The notes under the pieces were generated by a model. The model did not search any database. It was not told the origin of the DNA and saw only the letters and a program-made list of their open reading frames with translations. This document shows positions 1 to 9,532 of a stretch of 64,000 nucleotides of DNA, one piece after another. This DNA comes from Pelagibacterales bacterium SAG-MED49 (GTDB lineage: Bacteria > Pseudomonadota > Alphaproteobacteria > Pelagibacterales > Pelagibacteraceae): the NCBI GenBank assembly GCA_014653365.1, contig JACWEQ010000002.1, positions 1 to 64,000 on the forward strand, in the 5' to 3' direction. The stretch's first letter is position 1, and every line of letters starts with the position of its first letter. The position numbers and the translations under genes are program-made.

Positions 1-80
1 AAAAAAATATTAAAAGAAGCTTTGCATCTTCAATTAGGGAAAAAATAATATCAGAAATCTTCAACATTAATGATAATTAA
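1..80 (+). CDS. 3' end of a gene upstream of holA, possibly lptE (partial)
   Basis: The first 80 bases are open in one frame that ends with TAA at 78-80; about 25 codons are visible, ending in REKIISEIFNINDN. The last 11 bases overlap the start of holA. In many proteobacteria the gene directly before holA is lptE, the lipoprotein partner of LptD in lipopolysaccharide assembly, and a charged helical tail suits an LptE C-terminus. The fragment is too short to prove this, so the assignment rests on gene order. Confidence 0.45.
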   Translation, partial: KNIKRSFASSIREKIISEIFNINDN

Positions 81-1062
81 ATCTTTCGAGATCAATAAAA
101 TAAATTTTGATCAAAATAAATTAGTTTTATTTTATGGTAAAAATGAAGGCTTTAAAAATGAAGTCACAAATAACCTAATAAAAGATAAAGACAAAATTAT
201 AAAATATGAAGAAAAAGAAGTTCTAGAAAATATAAATGATTTTATTGAAAGTATATTGTCCAAATCTCTTTTTGAAAACGAAAAAATAATTATTATTAAA
301 AGAGCTACTGATAAAATATTAAAAATTATTGATGAGATTAATTCTAAAAATATTGAAGATATCAAAATTATTTTAAATGCAGATAATTTAGAAAAAAAGT
401 CAAAATTGAGATCTTTATTTGAGAAAGATAAAAAATATATTTGTGTACCATTTTATCCAGATACAGACCAAACACTTTCAAAATTAACTTATAATTTTTT
501 AAAAAAAAAAAATATATTAATTTCTCCATCAAATATTAATTTAGTAGTAAATAAATGTAATGGAGATAGAGAAATTTTACTAAATGAACTTAATAAAATC
601 CAATATTTTAGTAAAAATGGGAAAAAAATTACTGCAGAAAATTTAACAAAATTAACCAATTTAATTGAAAATCATGGCATTTCAGAACTTATAGATAACT
701 GCCTAGCAAAAAATAAAAAAAAAATTGTAAATATTTTAAATGAAAACAATTTCAATAATGAAGACTGCATTTTAATTACTAGAACTTTTTTAAATAAGGC
801 AAAAAAAATACTAAGACTTTCAAGTGAGTTTCGAAATAATAAAAATATAGATTTAACTATATCATCTGCAAAACCACCTATTTTTTGGAAGGATAAAGAG
901 ATTGTAAAGCAACAAATTTATAAATGGACACCAGAGAATATTAAAAAATTAATATATAAACTGAATGAAATAGAGCTTTTAATTAAGAAAAATATTAATA
1001 ATGCAATTAATTTAATTACAGATTTTATTTTAGATCAAGTTACTTCAAGCACTAATAATTAG
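70..1062 (+). CDS. holA: DNA polymerase III delta subunit
   Basis: The 330-residue product is the clamp-loader delta subunit, which opens the beta sliding clamp and loads it on primed DNA as part of the DNA polymerase III holoenzyme. Length and layout fit HolA: an N-terminal AAA-like domain with a degenerate nucleotide site (LFYGKNEGFKNEV near residue 20), a middle domain (ISPSNINLVVNKCNGDREIL near 150-170, the usual 'leu-x-asn/gly-asp' region of HolA) and a helical C-terminal collar domain. It starts inside the end of the upstream gene and runs 11 bases into parB on the opposite strand, so the two stop codons cross. Lysine- and asparagine-rich as expected from the AT bias. Identification is by family pattern, not by a single motif. 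Confidence 0.85.
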   Translation: MIIKSFEINKINFDQNKLVLFYGKNEGFKNEVTNNLIKDKDKIIKYEEKEVLENINDFIESILSKSLFENEKIIIIKRATDKILKIIDEINSKNIEDIKIILNADNLEKKSKLRSLFEKDKKYICVPFYPDTDQTLSKLTYNFLKKKNILISPSNINLVVNKCNGDREILLNELNKIQYFSKNGKKITAENLTKLTNLIENHGISELIDNCLAKNKKKIVNILNENNFNNEDCILITRTFLNKAKKILRLSSEFRNNKNIDLTISSAKPPIFWKDKEIVKQQIYKWTPENIKKLIYKLNEIELLIKKNINNAINLITDFILDQVTSSTNN

Positions 1063-1900
1063 ATTTAATTATATCTATAATTTTATTTAATTGATCTAGG
1101 TCCTTATACTCAAAAGAAATTTTACCTTTATTGTTTTTTTTGTTTTTGATTTCAACATTTAAGCCAATTTTATTGGATATAGATGTTTCAAGGTCTATTA
1201 TATTAGCAAATTTTTTATTTCTAGATTTTTGTTTATAATTTTTAAATGTGTTTACTAGCCTTTCTGCCTGTCTTACTGAAAGTTTTTTATTAACAATTTT
1301 ATTAGCAACAAAAGATGCATTTTCTAATCCTACCAAAATTTTAGCATGTCCAGCACTTAACTTTTGGCTTTCTATTAATTTAATTATTGTATCAGGTAAA
1401 GTAAGTAACCTTAAAGTATTTGCTATATGACTTCTACTCTTTCCAATAAACTTTGAAACTTTTTCTCTATCATAAGCAAATTCATCAATTAAACGTCTAT
1501 AACCTTGCGCTTCTTCTAACGGATTTAAATCAAGTCTTTGTACATTTTCAACAATAGCAAATTCTAAAGATTTTAAATCATCAACCTCAACTTTAACAAC
1601 AGGAACTTTATGAAGACCGGCTCTTTGCGCTGCAAGCCACCTTCTCTCTCCTGCAATTATTTCAAACTTAAATTTATCATCATTAGATTTTCTAACAATA
1701 ATCGGTTGTAAAATACCTCTCTCTTTAATTGAGTTTGTAAGATCGTTTAAATTTTCTTCATCAAAAATTTTTCTAGGTTGATACTTATTTGGAATAAGAT
1801 CACTAATAGATAATTGATTTTTTGGGGTTTCGACTTTCGTTTCTCCTATCAAGGAAGACAAGCCTCTACCCAATCCTTTTTTTATTTTATTTGAATCCAT
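1052..1900 (-). CDS. parB: Chromosome partitioning protein ParB
   Basis: ParB is the CTP-dependent clamp that loads at parS and spreads along DNA to organise and segregate the origin region. The 282-residue protein has the typical N-terminal KGLGRGLSSLIG segment that contacts ParA (residues about 8-18), the Srx/CTP-binding domain with GERR at 84-87, the ENVQR-LNPLEEA box, a helix-turn-helix around KSRSHIANTLRLLTLP and a C-terminal dimerisation region. Its ATG overlaps the parA stop by one base, so parA-parB is an operon. A perfect parS lies 1.4 kb away inside rsmG, which supports a working ParABS system here. Confidence 0.95.
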   Translation of the reverse strand: MDSNKIKKGLGRGLSSLIGETKVETPKNQLSISDLIPNKYQPRKIFDEENLNDLTNSIKERGILQPIIVRKSNDDKFKFEIIAGERRWLAAQRAGLHKVPVVKVEVDDLKSLEFAIVENVQRLDLNPLEEAQGYRRLIDEFAYDREKVSKFIGKSRSHIANTLRLLTLPDTIIKLIESQKLSAGHAKILVGLENASFVANKIVNKKLSVRQAERLVNTFKNYKQKSRNKKFANIIDLETSISNKIGLNVEIKNKKNNKGKISFEYKDLDQLNKIIDIIKSNY

Positions 1901-2694
1901 TATGCGGCACTCCCTATGGTTGCCTCTTGATTTATAAATTCATCTGTAAAACTAAAATATGATTTACTACCAGGACATGATTTGTCATAAATTAAAACTG
2001 GCATCCCATGCGAAGGCGCTTCGGACAATCTTACATTCCTAGGGATCACTGTTGAATAAACTTTTTCATTAAAATAATCTCTTGCTTCTTTCTCTACTTG
2101 AGATGATAGCTTGTTTCTCTTATCGTACATCGTCAAAAGTATCCCTCTAATCATTAATTCTGGATTTAAGCTAACTTTTATTCTTTCAATTGTTTTCATA
2201 AGCTGAGTTAAACCTTCTAGAGCAAAAAATTCTGTCTGAAGAGGAACCACAAGTGAGTGTGAGGACACTAATGCCATGACTGTTAGTAAGCTTAGTGAGG
2301 GTGGGCAGTCAATTAATATATAATCATATAACCCTCTAGAATTGTTTAAATACGCGGTTAATTTAAGCTTAAGTATGAATGCTCTATTTGCGTCTTCAGC
2401 TGTTTCAACTTCTAGACCTGACAAATCTACATTTGAAGTTATTAAATCTAAATTTTCAAATTGAGTTTTTTTAATTACCTCGAAAAATTCTTTTGTTCCA
2501 TTCAATACACCATAAATAGTATCAGTAGAATTTTCCATATTAGATAATCCTAGTCCTGTCGTTGCATTTCCTTGAGGATCCAAGTCTATAACTAAGATTT
2601 TTTTATTTTGTTGAGACAAACCTGCTGCAAGATTGATAACAGTTGTTGTTTTTCCAACTCCACCCTTTTGATTTATAATAGAAATAATTTGCAT
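1900..2694 (-). CDS. parA: Chromosome partitioning ATPase ParA
   Basis: ParA is the nucleoid-bound ATPase that moves ParB-parS complexes and so separates sister origins. The 264-residue sequence opens with the deviant Walker A box KGGVGKTTT (residues 10-18), followed by VIDLDPQGNATTGLG (Walker A' region) and LIDCPPSLSLLTVMAL (Walker B region), all diagnostic of the MinD/ParA superfamily Soj branch. The gene follows rsmG by only 9 bases and shares its stop with the parB start, giving the common order mnmG-rsmG-parA-parB that is found next to the origin in many bacteria. Confidence 0.97.
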   Translation of the reverse strand: MQIISIINQKGGVGKTTTVINLAAGLSQQNKKILVIDLDPQGNATTGLGLSNMENSTDTIYGVLNGTKEFFEVIKKTQFENLDLITSNVDLSGLEVETAEDANRAFILKLKLTAYLNNSRGLYDYILIDCPPSLSLLTVMALVSSHSLVVPLQTEFFALEGLTQLMKTIERIKVSLNPELMIRGILLTMYDKRNKLSSQVEKEARDYFNEKVYSTVIPRNVRLSEAPSHGMPVLIYDKSCPGSKSYFSFTDEFINQEATIGSAA

Positions 2695-2703
2695 TTAGTT
2701 TTT

Positions 2704-3357
2704 TTAATTTTTTTTAATTTTTTTTTTAATTTTATTAATATTTAACAAAAATGAATCTTCATTAGTTAAACTTTTTTTTTCTACATACTCTAGATCCCAT
2801 TCCTTTAAAGAATTTTCAAAAATTTTTTTTCCATTCTTTCCCATAAAAAAAATTAAATTTTTATAAATTGAAAAATTTTCATAAACTAAATCCAAAACTA
2901 TTGGCATTGGTTTAAATGCTCTTGACATTATGCTTCCAGTTTTTAATTTTTTTAAATCAAAAACATTTTCTTGAAATATTTCTGTTTTTAATTTTAATTT
3001 TTTTGATACCTCTCTTAAAAAAGCGCTTTTATGGTGACTTTTCTCATATAAATGAATTTTTAAGTTTTTTTTCATATTTTTTAACATAATTGCTATGATA
3101 ATTCCTGGCATACCACCTCCAGTGCCTAAATCAGTTACTATATTACTATTTAAATCAACAAAATCAATAATTTGTGCTGAATCTATTATATGGCGCTCTC
3201 TTATTACCTCATTTTTGGCATTTTCTCGGCTTATTATATTAATTTCTTTATTTTTCTCAATTATCATTGATATAAATAATTCAAAGTCTAAATATGTTTC
3301 ACGTGAAACATTTAAACTATTAAGTCTTGAATATGAATTTAAAATTTCTTGTTCCAT
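2704..3357 (-). CDS. rsmG: 16S rRNA (guanine527-N7)-methyltransferase RsmG
   Basis: RsmG methylates G527 of 16S rRNA with S-adenosylmethionine. The 217-residue protein has the Rossmann motif DLGTGGGMPGI (about residues 91-101) and the N-terminal NVSRETY segment usual in the family. The stretch coding for VSRET also contains a complete 16-base parS palindrome (3295-3310), so the gene doubles as a ParB loading site. It overlaps the mnmG stop by one base and belongs to the mnmG-rsmG-parA-parB unit. The C-terminus is strongly lysine-rich (KIKKKIKKN), probably reflecting base composition. Confidence 0.93.
   Translation of the reverse strand: MEQEILNSYSRLNSLNVSRETYLDFELFISMIIEKNKEINIISRENAKNEVIRERHIIDSAQIIDFVDLNSNIVTDLGTGGGMPGIIIAIMLKNMKKNLKIHLYEKSHHKSAFLREVSKKLKLKTEIFQENVFDLKKLKTGSIMSRAFKPMPIVLDLVYENFSIYKNLIFFMGKNGKKIFENSLKEWDLEYVEKKSLTNEDSFLLNINKIKKKIKKN
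3295..3310. promoter_or_regulatory. parS centromere site
   Basis: A perfect 16-base palindrome TGTTTCACGTGAAACA lies inside the rsmG coding sequence. It matches the universal bacterial parS consensus in every position. It lies about 2.9 kb... measured by coordinates, 600 bases upstream of parA start and 7.3 kb from the proposed origin. Known ParB proteins load at this sequence. No second copy was noticed in the window. Confidence 0.95.
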
Positions 3358-5228
3358 TAAGCTATATGCTTAATAGACTTTCTTTTTACATGTGACAACA
3401 AAATATATACCGCAGCAGGAGTAATTCCATCAATTCTTAATGCTTGTCCCATAGTTTTTGGTCTTATTTCTTTAAATTTAGCTTTAACCTCGTTTGATAG
3501 GCCTGAAAGATTATCATAGTTAACTTTTTCAGGAATTATTAGATTTTCATCTCTTTTGAAAGCTAAAATATCAGCTTTTTGCTTTTTTAAATAACCTCTG
3601 TAATGAGCATTAATCTCTATCTGTTCATCTATTTCCTTGTCAAACAAAGGTATTTCAGGCCATATTTCTCTAATTTTTTTCATATCAACCCCTTTTTGAG
3701 TTAATATTTCATTTGAATATCTTAAAACACCGTCTTTTGCTATTTTTATTCCAAAATACTGAGCTTTTGATGGAGAAATGCTTGATTTTTCCATTTTTTT
3801 TACAATGTTATCTATTTTTTTATGCTTATCCTCATAAAAATTTTTTCTATTATCTCCAATTAAACCTATGGAAATACCCTTATTAGTTAGTCTTTGATCT
3901 GCATTATCTGCTCTTAAACTTAATCTGTATTCAGCTCTTGAGGTAAACATTCTATAAGGCTCTGCAACACCTTTTGTAACAAGATCATCTATCATTACGC
4001 CAATATATGCATCTGATCTATCTAGTATAAATGGTTCAAGCTTTTTAAATGATAGCGCCGCATTAATACCTGCTATCAAACCTTGAGCTGCAGCCTCTTC
4101 ATAACCTGTGGTTCCATTTATTTGACCAGCAAGATATAAGTTATTAATTTTCTTTGTTTCAAGGGTCAAAAATAGCTCTCTAGGGTCAATGTAGTCGTAT
4201 TCTATAGCATATCCTGGCCTAATTATCTTAACATTTTCTAAACCACTGATATTATTACATATTTCTTGCTGTACTTCACCTGATAATGATGTAGATATGC
4301 CATTTGGGTAAATTGTATGATCATTTAAGCCTTCTGGTTCCAAAAATATCTGGTGTCTACCTTTATCAGCAAATTTTACAATCTTATCCTCTATAGATGG
4401 GCAATATCTTGGCCCAACTCCTTTTATGTTTCCTGAGTACATAGCACTCTTAGATAAATTTTTTTCTATAATTTTATGAACTTTGTCGTTGGTATAAGTC
4501 ATCCGACATGAAACTTGTTTGTTAATATTTTTTTTTGTTAAGAAAGAAAAAAAGTAAGGATCATCATCCGCAAACTGTTCTTCCAAATTTTCATAATTAA
4601 TTGTTCTTGAATCGAGTCGAGGAGGGGTTCCTGTTTTTAATCTTCCAATTTTAAAATCATATTTTTCTAATTGTTCACTTAATCCTGTAGAAGGTTTTTC
4701 ATCATACCTTCCAGCTGGTGTTCTTTCGTCACCTATATGTATCAAGCCGTTTAAAAAAGTGCCTGTTGTTAATATTAACTTAGAGCATAAAACTTTTTTA
4801 CCTTTTTTGGTTTCAAAACCACTTATTGTGTTTTTATCAAAAATAAATTTTACAATAGGATCTGAAAAAATGCTTAAATTACAATAGTTTATTAATTTTT
4901 CTTGCATATATTTGCGGTACAATGACCTATCTGATTGTGTTCTTGGTCCTCTTACTGCTGGACCTCTACTTCTATTTAATAATCTAAACTGTATGCCCGA
5001 TTTATCAGCAACTTCACCCATAACGCCATCAAGAGCATCTATCTCTCTTACTAAATGACCTTTGCCCAAACCTCCTATTGCAGGGTTACATGACATCTCA
5101 CCAATTGTTTCAATCTTGTGAGTAAACAAAGCAGTGTTAACTCCAAGACGTGCAGATGCTGCAGCAGCTTCACAACCTGCATGGCCGCCACCTATTACAA
5201 CAACATCAAATGATAAATCATTTTTCAT
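3357..5228 (-). CDS. mnmG: tRNA uridine-5-carboxymethylaminomethyl modification enzyme MnmG (GidA)
   Basis: MnmG is the FAD-containing partner of MnmE; together they add the carboxymethylaminomethyl group to wobble U34 of several tRNAs. The 623-residue protein is full length. It shows the N-terminal dinucleotide fold [13 protein letters not shown], the [19 protein letters not shown] box with its catalytic cysteine, the [11 protein letters not shown] segment and the [14 protein letters not shown] motif near the C-terminal domain. The partner gene mnmE is the next gene upstream on the same strand, separated by 114 bases. Its end overlaps rsmG by one base. Confidence 0.97.
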   Translation of the reverse strand: MKNDLSFDVVVIGGGHAGCEAAAASARLGVNTALFTHKIETIGEMSCNPAIGGLGKGHLVREIDALDGVMGEVADKSGIQFRLLNRSRGPAVRGPRTQSDRSLYRKYMQEKLINYCNLSIFSDPIVKFIFDKNTISGFETKKGKKVLCSKLILTTGTFLNGLIHIGDERTPAGRYDEKPSTGLSEQLEKYDFKIGRLKTGTPPRLDSRTINYENLEEQFADDDPYFFSFLTKKNINKQVSCRMTYTNDKVHKIIEKNLSKSAMYSGNIKGVGPRYCPSIEDKIVKFADKGRHQIFLEPEGLNDHTIYPNGISTSLSGEVQQEICNNISGLENVKIIRPGYAIEYDYIDPRELFLTLETKKINNLYLAGQINGTTGYEEAAAQGLIAGINAALSFKKLEPFILDRSDAYIGVMIDDLVTKGVAEPYRMFTSRAEYRLSLRADNADQRLTNKGISIGLIGDNRKNFYEDKHKKIDNIVKKMEKSSISPSKAQYFGIKIAKDGVLRYSNEILTQKGVDMKKIREIWPEIPLFDKEIDEQIEINAHYRGYLKKQKADILAFKRDENLIIPEKVNYDNLSGLSNEVKAKFKEIRPKTMGQALRIDGITPAAVYILLSHVKRKSIKHIA

Positions 5229-5342
5229 AAGTTTAATTTATAGCTGATTAATATATTTACAAGAGACGCCTAATTTTCTTAAAAAAGCTCATATTTTTAG
5301 AATTTTTAAAAGAAAAGGAGATAAAATAAGGAAAATAGGGTA

Positions 5343-6674
5343 TTATTTACCTATACAAAAATCGTTGAAAATATTGCCTAATATCTCCTCAACATCGACT
5401 TTTCCAACAATCATACCGAGATGTCTTGTGGCTAATCTTAAATCTTCAGCAGCTTTATCAAAATCTTCTACTTCATTTTTTTTATTGAAATTTTCTAGAT
5501 GAACTAAACAGTGTTGAAGATGTTGTCTGTGCCTCTCTCTGGTAATAAAAATATCATCACTAGTTATAAATTTGTTTTTAAAATTATTTTTAATTTTTAA
5601 AATTAATTCATCAATATTTAAATTTTCTTTAATCGAAATTAATACATGATTTATTTTTTTAATTTCAGGATTAATATCTCCTTCTAAAAGGTCTGATTTA
5701 TTTATAACTAAAATTGCATTTTCTTCTAATAAACCCTTTAAAACATCAGTAAAATCAAGGTTTTTGGCTTCAACAACTACCAACTTCAAATCAGCTTCTT
5801 CTGCCCTATTTAAAGATAATTTAATACCTTTTTTTTCAATTTCATTTTTTGACTCTCTTATCCCAGCAGTGTCAGAAACTATTACTGGATAACCATCAAT
5901 ATTAAGATGTGTTTCAATTACATCTCTTGTTGTTCCTGCAATTTCTGAAACAATTGCAACATCTCTATTTGATAAATGATTTAGGAGACTAGATTTGCCT
6001 GCATTAGTTGGTCCAAGAATTGCAATCTTAAAACCTTCCCTAATTCTTTCTCCAACTTTTTGATCATCTAAAATTTTTTCAATATTAATTAAAACTTCAT
6101 CTGAATTTTTTTTAATTTCTATTAAAATATCATTAGGTAAATCTTCATCTGGAAAATCTATTTTTGCTTCAACATGTGATAAGATTTTTAAAAGTTTTTC
6201 TCTTAAAAAATTAAATTGATCTGCTGATTTACCATTCATAATTTTAATTGCTTGCTGTCTTTGAATTTCAGTTTCAGCTGAAATTAAATCAGCTACACTT
6301 TCTGCTTTAAGTAAATTTATTTTCCCATTTTGAAATGCAAGTTTTGTAAACTCACCTGGTTCTGCTAATCGACAATTTTCAATATTCGAAATAGAAGAGT
6401 GTAAGGCATCTACTACTGCTTTACTGCCATGAACCTGTATTTCAGCCATATCTTCACCTGTGTAGCTCTCAGGTCCAGGAAACCATAAGATTATACCCTC
6501 ATCAATTAGTTCAGAAGTATTGATTTTATTGATTTTTCTTAACGTAGCCACTCTCGGTTTTGGAACATTTTTACCAGTTAATAATTCGATCGCTTTAGAA
6601 GTTTTTTGCCCTGAAATTCTTATAACAGCAATACCGGATATTCCTGGTCCACTGGATAAAGCATAAATTGTCAT
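5343..6674 (-). CDS. mnmE: tRNA modification GTPase MnmE (TrmE)
   Basis: MnmE is the GTPase half of the MnmEG wobble-uridine modification complex. The 443 residues show the formyl-tetrahydrofolate-binding N-terminal domain, a G domain inserted in a helical domain with P-loop GPTNAGKS at 221-228, switch region GTTRD, DTAG box and NKSD specificity motif, and the canonical C-terminal tail FCIGK whose cysteine is needed for modification. It is followed on the same strand by mnmG after 114 bases. The start is the ATG giving MTIYALSSGPGISGIAVIR, the usual N-terminus of the family. Confidence 0.96.
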   Translation of the reverse strand: MTIYALSSGPGISGIAVIRISGQKTSKAIELLTGKNVPKPRVATLRKINKINTSELIDEGIILWFPGPESYTGEDMAEIQVHGSKAVVDALHSSISNIENCRLAEPGEFTKLAFQNGKINLLKAESVADLISAETEIQRQQAIKIMNGKSADQFNFLREKLLKILSHVEAKIDFPDEDLPNDILIEIKKNSDEVLINIEKILDDQKVGERIREGFKIAILGPTNAGKSSLLNHLSNRDVAIVSEIAGTTRDVIETHLNIDGYPVIVSDTAGIRESKNEIEKKGIKLSLNRAEEADLKLVVVEAKNLDFTDVLKGLLEENAILVINKSDLLEGDINPEIKKINHVLISIKENLNIDELILKIKNNFKNKFITSDDIFITRERHRQHLQHCLVHLENFNKKNEVEDFDKAAEDLRLATRHLGMIVGKVDVEEILGNIFNDFCIGK

Positions 6675-6735
6675 TTGAAGATTATAGCTTCAAATTTAGG
6701 TTTCTGTAAAACTTTAATTGTAATGGTAAAAAATA

Positions 6736-8004
6736 TTAGGCTGGCTTATTCATTGAGCTAAAGAAATCTGCATTACTTTTTGTTTCCTTTAGTTTTGAAT
6801 TAATAAATTCGATTGCATCCATAGTTCCCATTGGACTAATAATTCTTCTTAGTACATTCATTTTTTGAAGGTCATTTTTATCAAATAACAATTCTTCTCT
6901 TCTCGTTCCTGATTTTGTAATATCAATTGCTGGGTAAATTCTTTTATCTGCAATTTTTCTATCAAGAACTGTCTCACTATTTCCTGTTCCTTTAAATTCT
7001 TCAAAAATTACTTCATCCATTCTGCTACCAGTATCAATTAAAGCAGTTGAAATAATTGTCAAAGATCCACCTTCTTCAATATTTCTTGCTGCACCAAAAA
7101 ATCTTTTTGGTCTCTGAAGTGCATTAGCATCAACACCGCCAGTTAAAACTTTTCCTGAACTAGGAATAACAGCATTATAAGCTCTTCCCAATCTTGTTAT
7201 CGAGTCTAATAATATAACAACATCTTTTTTATTTTCTGTTAATCTTTTAGCTTTTTCAATCACCATTTCAGCAACAGCTACGTGTCTTTGTGCGGGTTCG
7301 TCAAAAGTTGAACTAATAACTTCTCCTTTAACAGACCTTTGCATATCGGTTACTTCTTCGGGTCGTTCATCAATTAATAAAACTATCAAGTAACATTCTG
7401 GATAATTTTTTGCGATAGAATTTGCAATACTCTGTAAGATCATTGTTTTACCGGCTTTTGGTGGTGAAATAATAATTGATCTTTGCCCTTTACCAATCGG
7501 ACTGACTAAATCTATAAGTCTTGGAGTTAAATCTGGTTTTTTTTCTACTTTAGTTGTTTCAACTTCCATCACTAATTGTTTATCTGGATATAGTGGTGTA
7601 AGGTTTTCAAATGCAATTTTATGTCTTGATTTTTCTGGTTCTTCAAAATTAATTTTACTGACCTGAAGTAATGCAAAATATCTTTCACCTTCTTTAGGCG
7701 CTCTGACAGGTCCCTCAACTGTATCACCAGTTCTTAAACCAAATTTTCTAATCTGACTTGGGCTAACATAAATATCATCAGGTCCTGGTAAATAATTTGA
7801 CTCCATTGCTCTTAGGAAACCAAAGCCATCTTGTAGTAATTGTAAAACACCTGCTCCAGTAATTTCCTCTTTTTCTGCAACTTTTTTTAAAATAGCAAAA
7901 AGAATTTCTTGTTTTCTTAGGGTGCTAGCATTCTCAATTCCGAGTTCTTCAGCTTGAGTAATAAGTTGTTCAGACGATTTTAATTTTAATTCTTGGATAT
8001 TCAT
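6736..8004 (-). CDS. rho: Transcription termination factor Rho
   Basis: Rho is the hexameric RNA helicase that ends transcription at non-intrinsic terminators. The 422-residue protein has the N-terminal helical region, the cold-shock-type RNA-binding domain (GFGFLR near 61-66, [19 protein letters not shown]), P-loop SPPKAGKT at 180-187, the catalytic ERPEEVTDM motif (Q-loop/R-loop region) and [15 protein letters not shown]. It is full length. Rho is especially relevant in this window because convergent genes leave almost no room for intrinsic terminators. The gene sits alone between short gaps of 66 and 61 bases. Confidence 0.97.
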   Translation of the reverse strand: MNIQELKLKSSEQLITQAEELGIENASTLRKQEILFAILKKVAEKEEITGAGVLQLLQDGFGFLRAMESNYLPGPDDIYVSPSQIRKFGLRTGDTVEGPVRAPKEGERYFALLQVSKINFEEPEKSRHKIAFENLTPLYPDKQLVMEVETTKVEKKPDLTPRLIDLVSPIGKGQRSIIISPPKAGKTMILQSIANSIAKNYPECYLIVLLIDERPEEVTDMQRSVKGEVISSTFDEPAQRHVAVAEMVIEKAKRLTENKKDVVILLDSITRLGRAYNAVIPSSGKVLTGGVDANALQRPKRFFGAARNIEEGGSLTIISTALIDTGSRMDEVIFEEFKGTGNSETVLDRKIADKRIYPAIDITKSGTRREELLFDKNDLQKMNVLRRIISPMGTMDAIEFINSKLKETKSNADFFSSMNKPA

Positions 8005-8070
8005 GATTTATAATTTGATAAGGACTAAATAGATTTGATTAATATATATACTCTTAATGTTATTTCAACC

Positions 8071-8505
8071 CTAGATTGGTTTAAAAATAACAATAAATAT
8101 CACTATTATGAGAGTTATCGTTGGTATTTCATTTATTATTCTAAAGTATTTTGCTGATCTTAAATTGGTGCCATTTTTTAATGAATAAATACACTTTCCT
8201 AAATATTCATGAAAAATTGATAATAAAATTACCAAGACAAATTTTAACTGTATCCATAATTGAGAAAAAATTTCTACTCCATTTAAATAAACTAAAATAA
8301 TACCAAACAGCCAGGTTAGTATCATAGCTGGTCTCATAATATAAAAATATAATCTTTTCTCCATAACTTCAAAGATTTTTATAACTTGTTTTTCTTTCTT
8401 GTTTTCAACATGGTAAACAAAAATTCTTGGCAAATATAAAAGTCCTGCCATCCACGAGACAACTGCGATTAAGTGCAAACTTTTAAATAATAAATAACTA
8501 TTCAT
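8071..8505 (-). CDS. hemJ: Protoporphyrinogen oxidase HemJ
   Basis: HemJ (UPF0093) is a small membrane haem protein that oxidises protoporphyrinogen IX to protoporphyrin IX in bacteria lacking HemG and HemY. The 144-residue protein has four hydrophobic segments and the family N-terminus SLHLIAVVSWMAGLLYLPR with the conserved histidine and tryptophan, then YHVE and a conserved LKFVLVI...FHEYL segment. It overlaps hemH by 8 bases and sits in the order hemE-hemH-hemJ, that is uroporphyrinogen decarboxylase, ferrochelatase and the oxidase between them in the pathway. This makes the HemJ assignment firm. Confidence 0.9.
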   Translation of the reverse strand: MNSYLLFKSLHLIAVVSWMAGLLYLPRIFVYHVENKKEKQVIKIFEVMEKRLYFYIMRPAMILTWLFGIILVYLNGVEIFSQLWIQLKFVLVILLSIFHEYLGKCIYSLKNGTNLRSAKYFRIINEIPTITLIIVIFIVIFKPI

Positions 8506-9532
8506 AATTTAAACATGGGCATTTTTTAAAATTATTCGGGCAACGAACCTTGGGGGGATAAAGTTTATTATTAAAATTGTATTCTTCTTTTTTAATAATT
8601 AATTCGGACATCGCTTTAATAAAATTTTCATTGGTGGCAAGAGCGGGAACTCTTGTATAATTCTTACATCCATTTTTATCAGCCAATTCTTTATATTCTA
8701 TATCTAACTCAACTAAGGTTTCAGAGTGCTCAGAAACAAAAGCAATAGGCACTAGAACAATATGTTTTTCTAATTTTGAATTTTCAACAATTACATCTTC
8801 TGTTGATGGACCAATCCACTTTAATGGTCCGACACGACTTTGATAACTTAAAATCCAATCTAAATTATTGATATTTAATGACTTAACAATTTTATTAACT
8901 GATTGTTCTACTTGCCATTGATACGGATCACCATTTTTTATATTTTTTTCAGGCAGTCCGTGAGCAGAAAAAATTAACTTAAAGTTTTCTAAATTATTAA
9001 TTTTTTTTATTATTTCATTTTTGTGTGCTAAAACAAAGTTGTCATCTGTTGGATAGCAACAAATTGTACTTGTCTTTGCTTTAAAGTTATTTTTTTTACA
9101 AATATCTTTCCATTCTTTAATGGAAGATCCTGAGGTCGCTGCAGAATATTGTGGATAAAGGGGCATTAAAATAACCTCATCTGGATTATATTTTTTAACA
9201 TCATTAATTACAGTTTCTGCTCTTGGGTGCCAGCACCTCATAACAATAAACGATTTATATTCTGAATTATCATCATCATTATTAAGTTTTATCTCAAGGG
9301 CTTTTGATTGTTCTTCCGTTAATTGTAAAATTGGTGATGAGCCACCAAGCTCCTGATAAATTTTTTTAGCAGTTGGAGCTCTTCTTTTAGAAATTAATTT
9401 AGCAAGTGGAAACCTTAAAAAATAAGGTAAATTAAGTATTGCGGGATCATTAAATAGATTAAACAAAAAAGGCTCTACACTATCTAAACTATCAGGCCCG
9501 CCTAAATTAAAAAGGATTATAGCTTTTTTCAT
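8498..9532 (-). CDS. hemH: Ferrochelatase
   Basis: HemH inserts ferrous iron into protoporphyrin IX, the last step of protohaem synthesis. The 344-residue protein starts with the typical LFNLGGPDSLDSVEPFLFNLF, has CWHPRAE, the catalytic histidine in FSAHGLPEKNI and the acidic EHSETLVELDIEY motif. The C-terminal tail holds three cysteines (CPNNFKKCPC); some ferrochelatases bind a [2Fe-2S] cluster through C-terminal plus other cysteines, but whether this one does cannot be told from the sequence. It shares its first base with the hemE stop and overlaps hemJ by 8 bases. Confidence 0.96.
   Translation of the reverse strand: MKKAIILFNLGGPDSLDSVEPFLFNLFNDPAILNLPYFLRFPLAKLISKRRAPTAKKIYQELGGSSPILQLTEEQSKALEIKLNNDDDNSEYKSFIVMRCWHPRAETVINDVKKYNPDEVILMPLYPQYSAATSGSSIKEWKDICKKNNFKAKTSTICCYPTDDNFVLAHKNEIIKKINNLENFKLIFSAHGLPEKNIKNGDPYQWQVEQSVNKIVKSLNINNLDWILSYQSRVGPLKWIGPSTEDVIVENSKLEKHIVLVPIAFVSEHSETLVELDIEYKELADKNGCKNYTRVPALATNENFIKAMSELIIKKEEYNFNNKLYPPKVRCPNNFKKCPCLNYE

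Noticed and set aside
3095-3373. 92-codon frame antisense to rsmG
   Set aside because: Covered by rsmG and crossing parS; no protein-like features.
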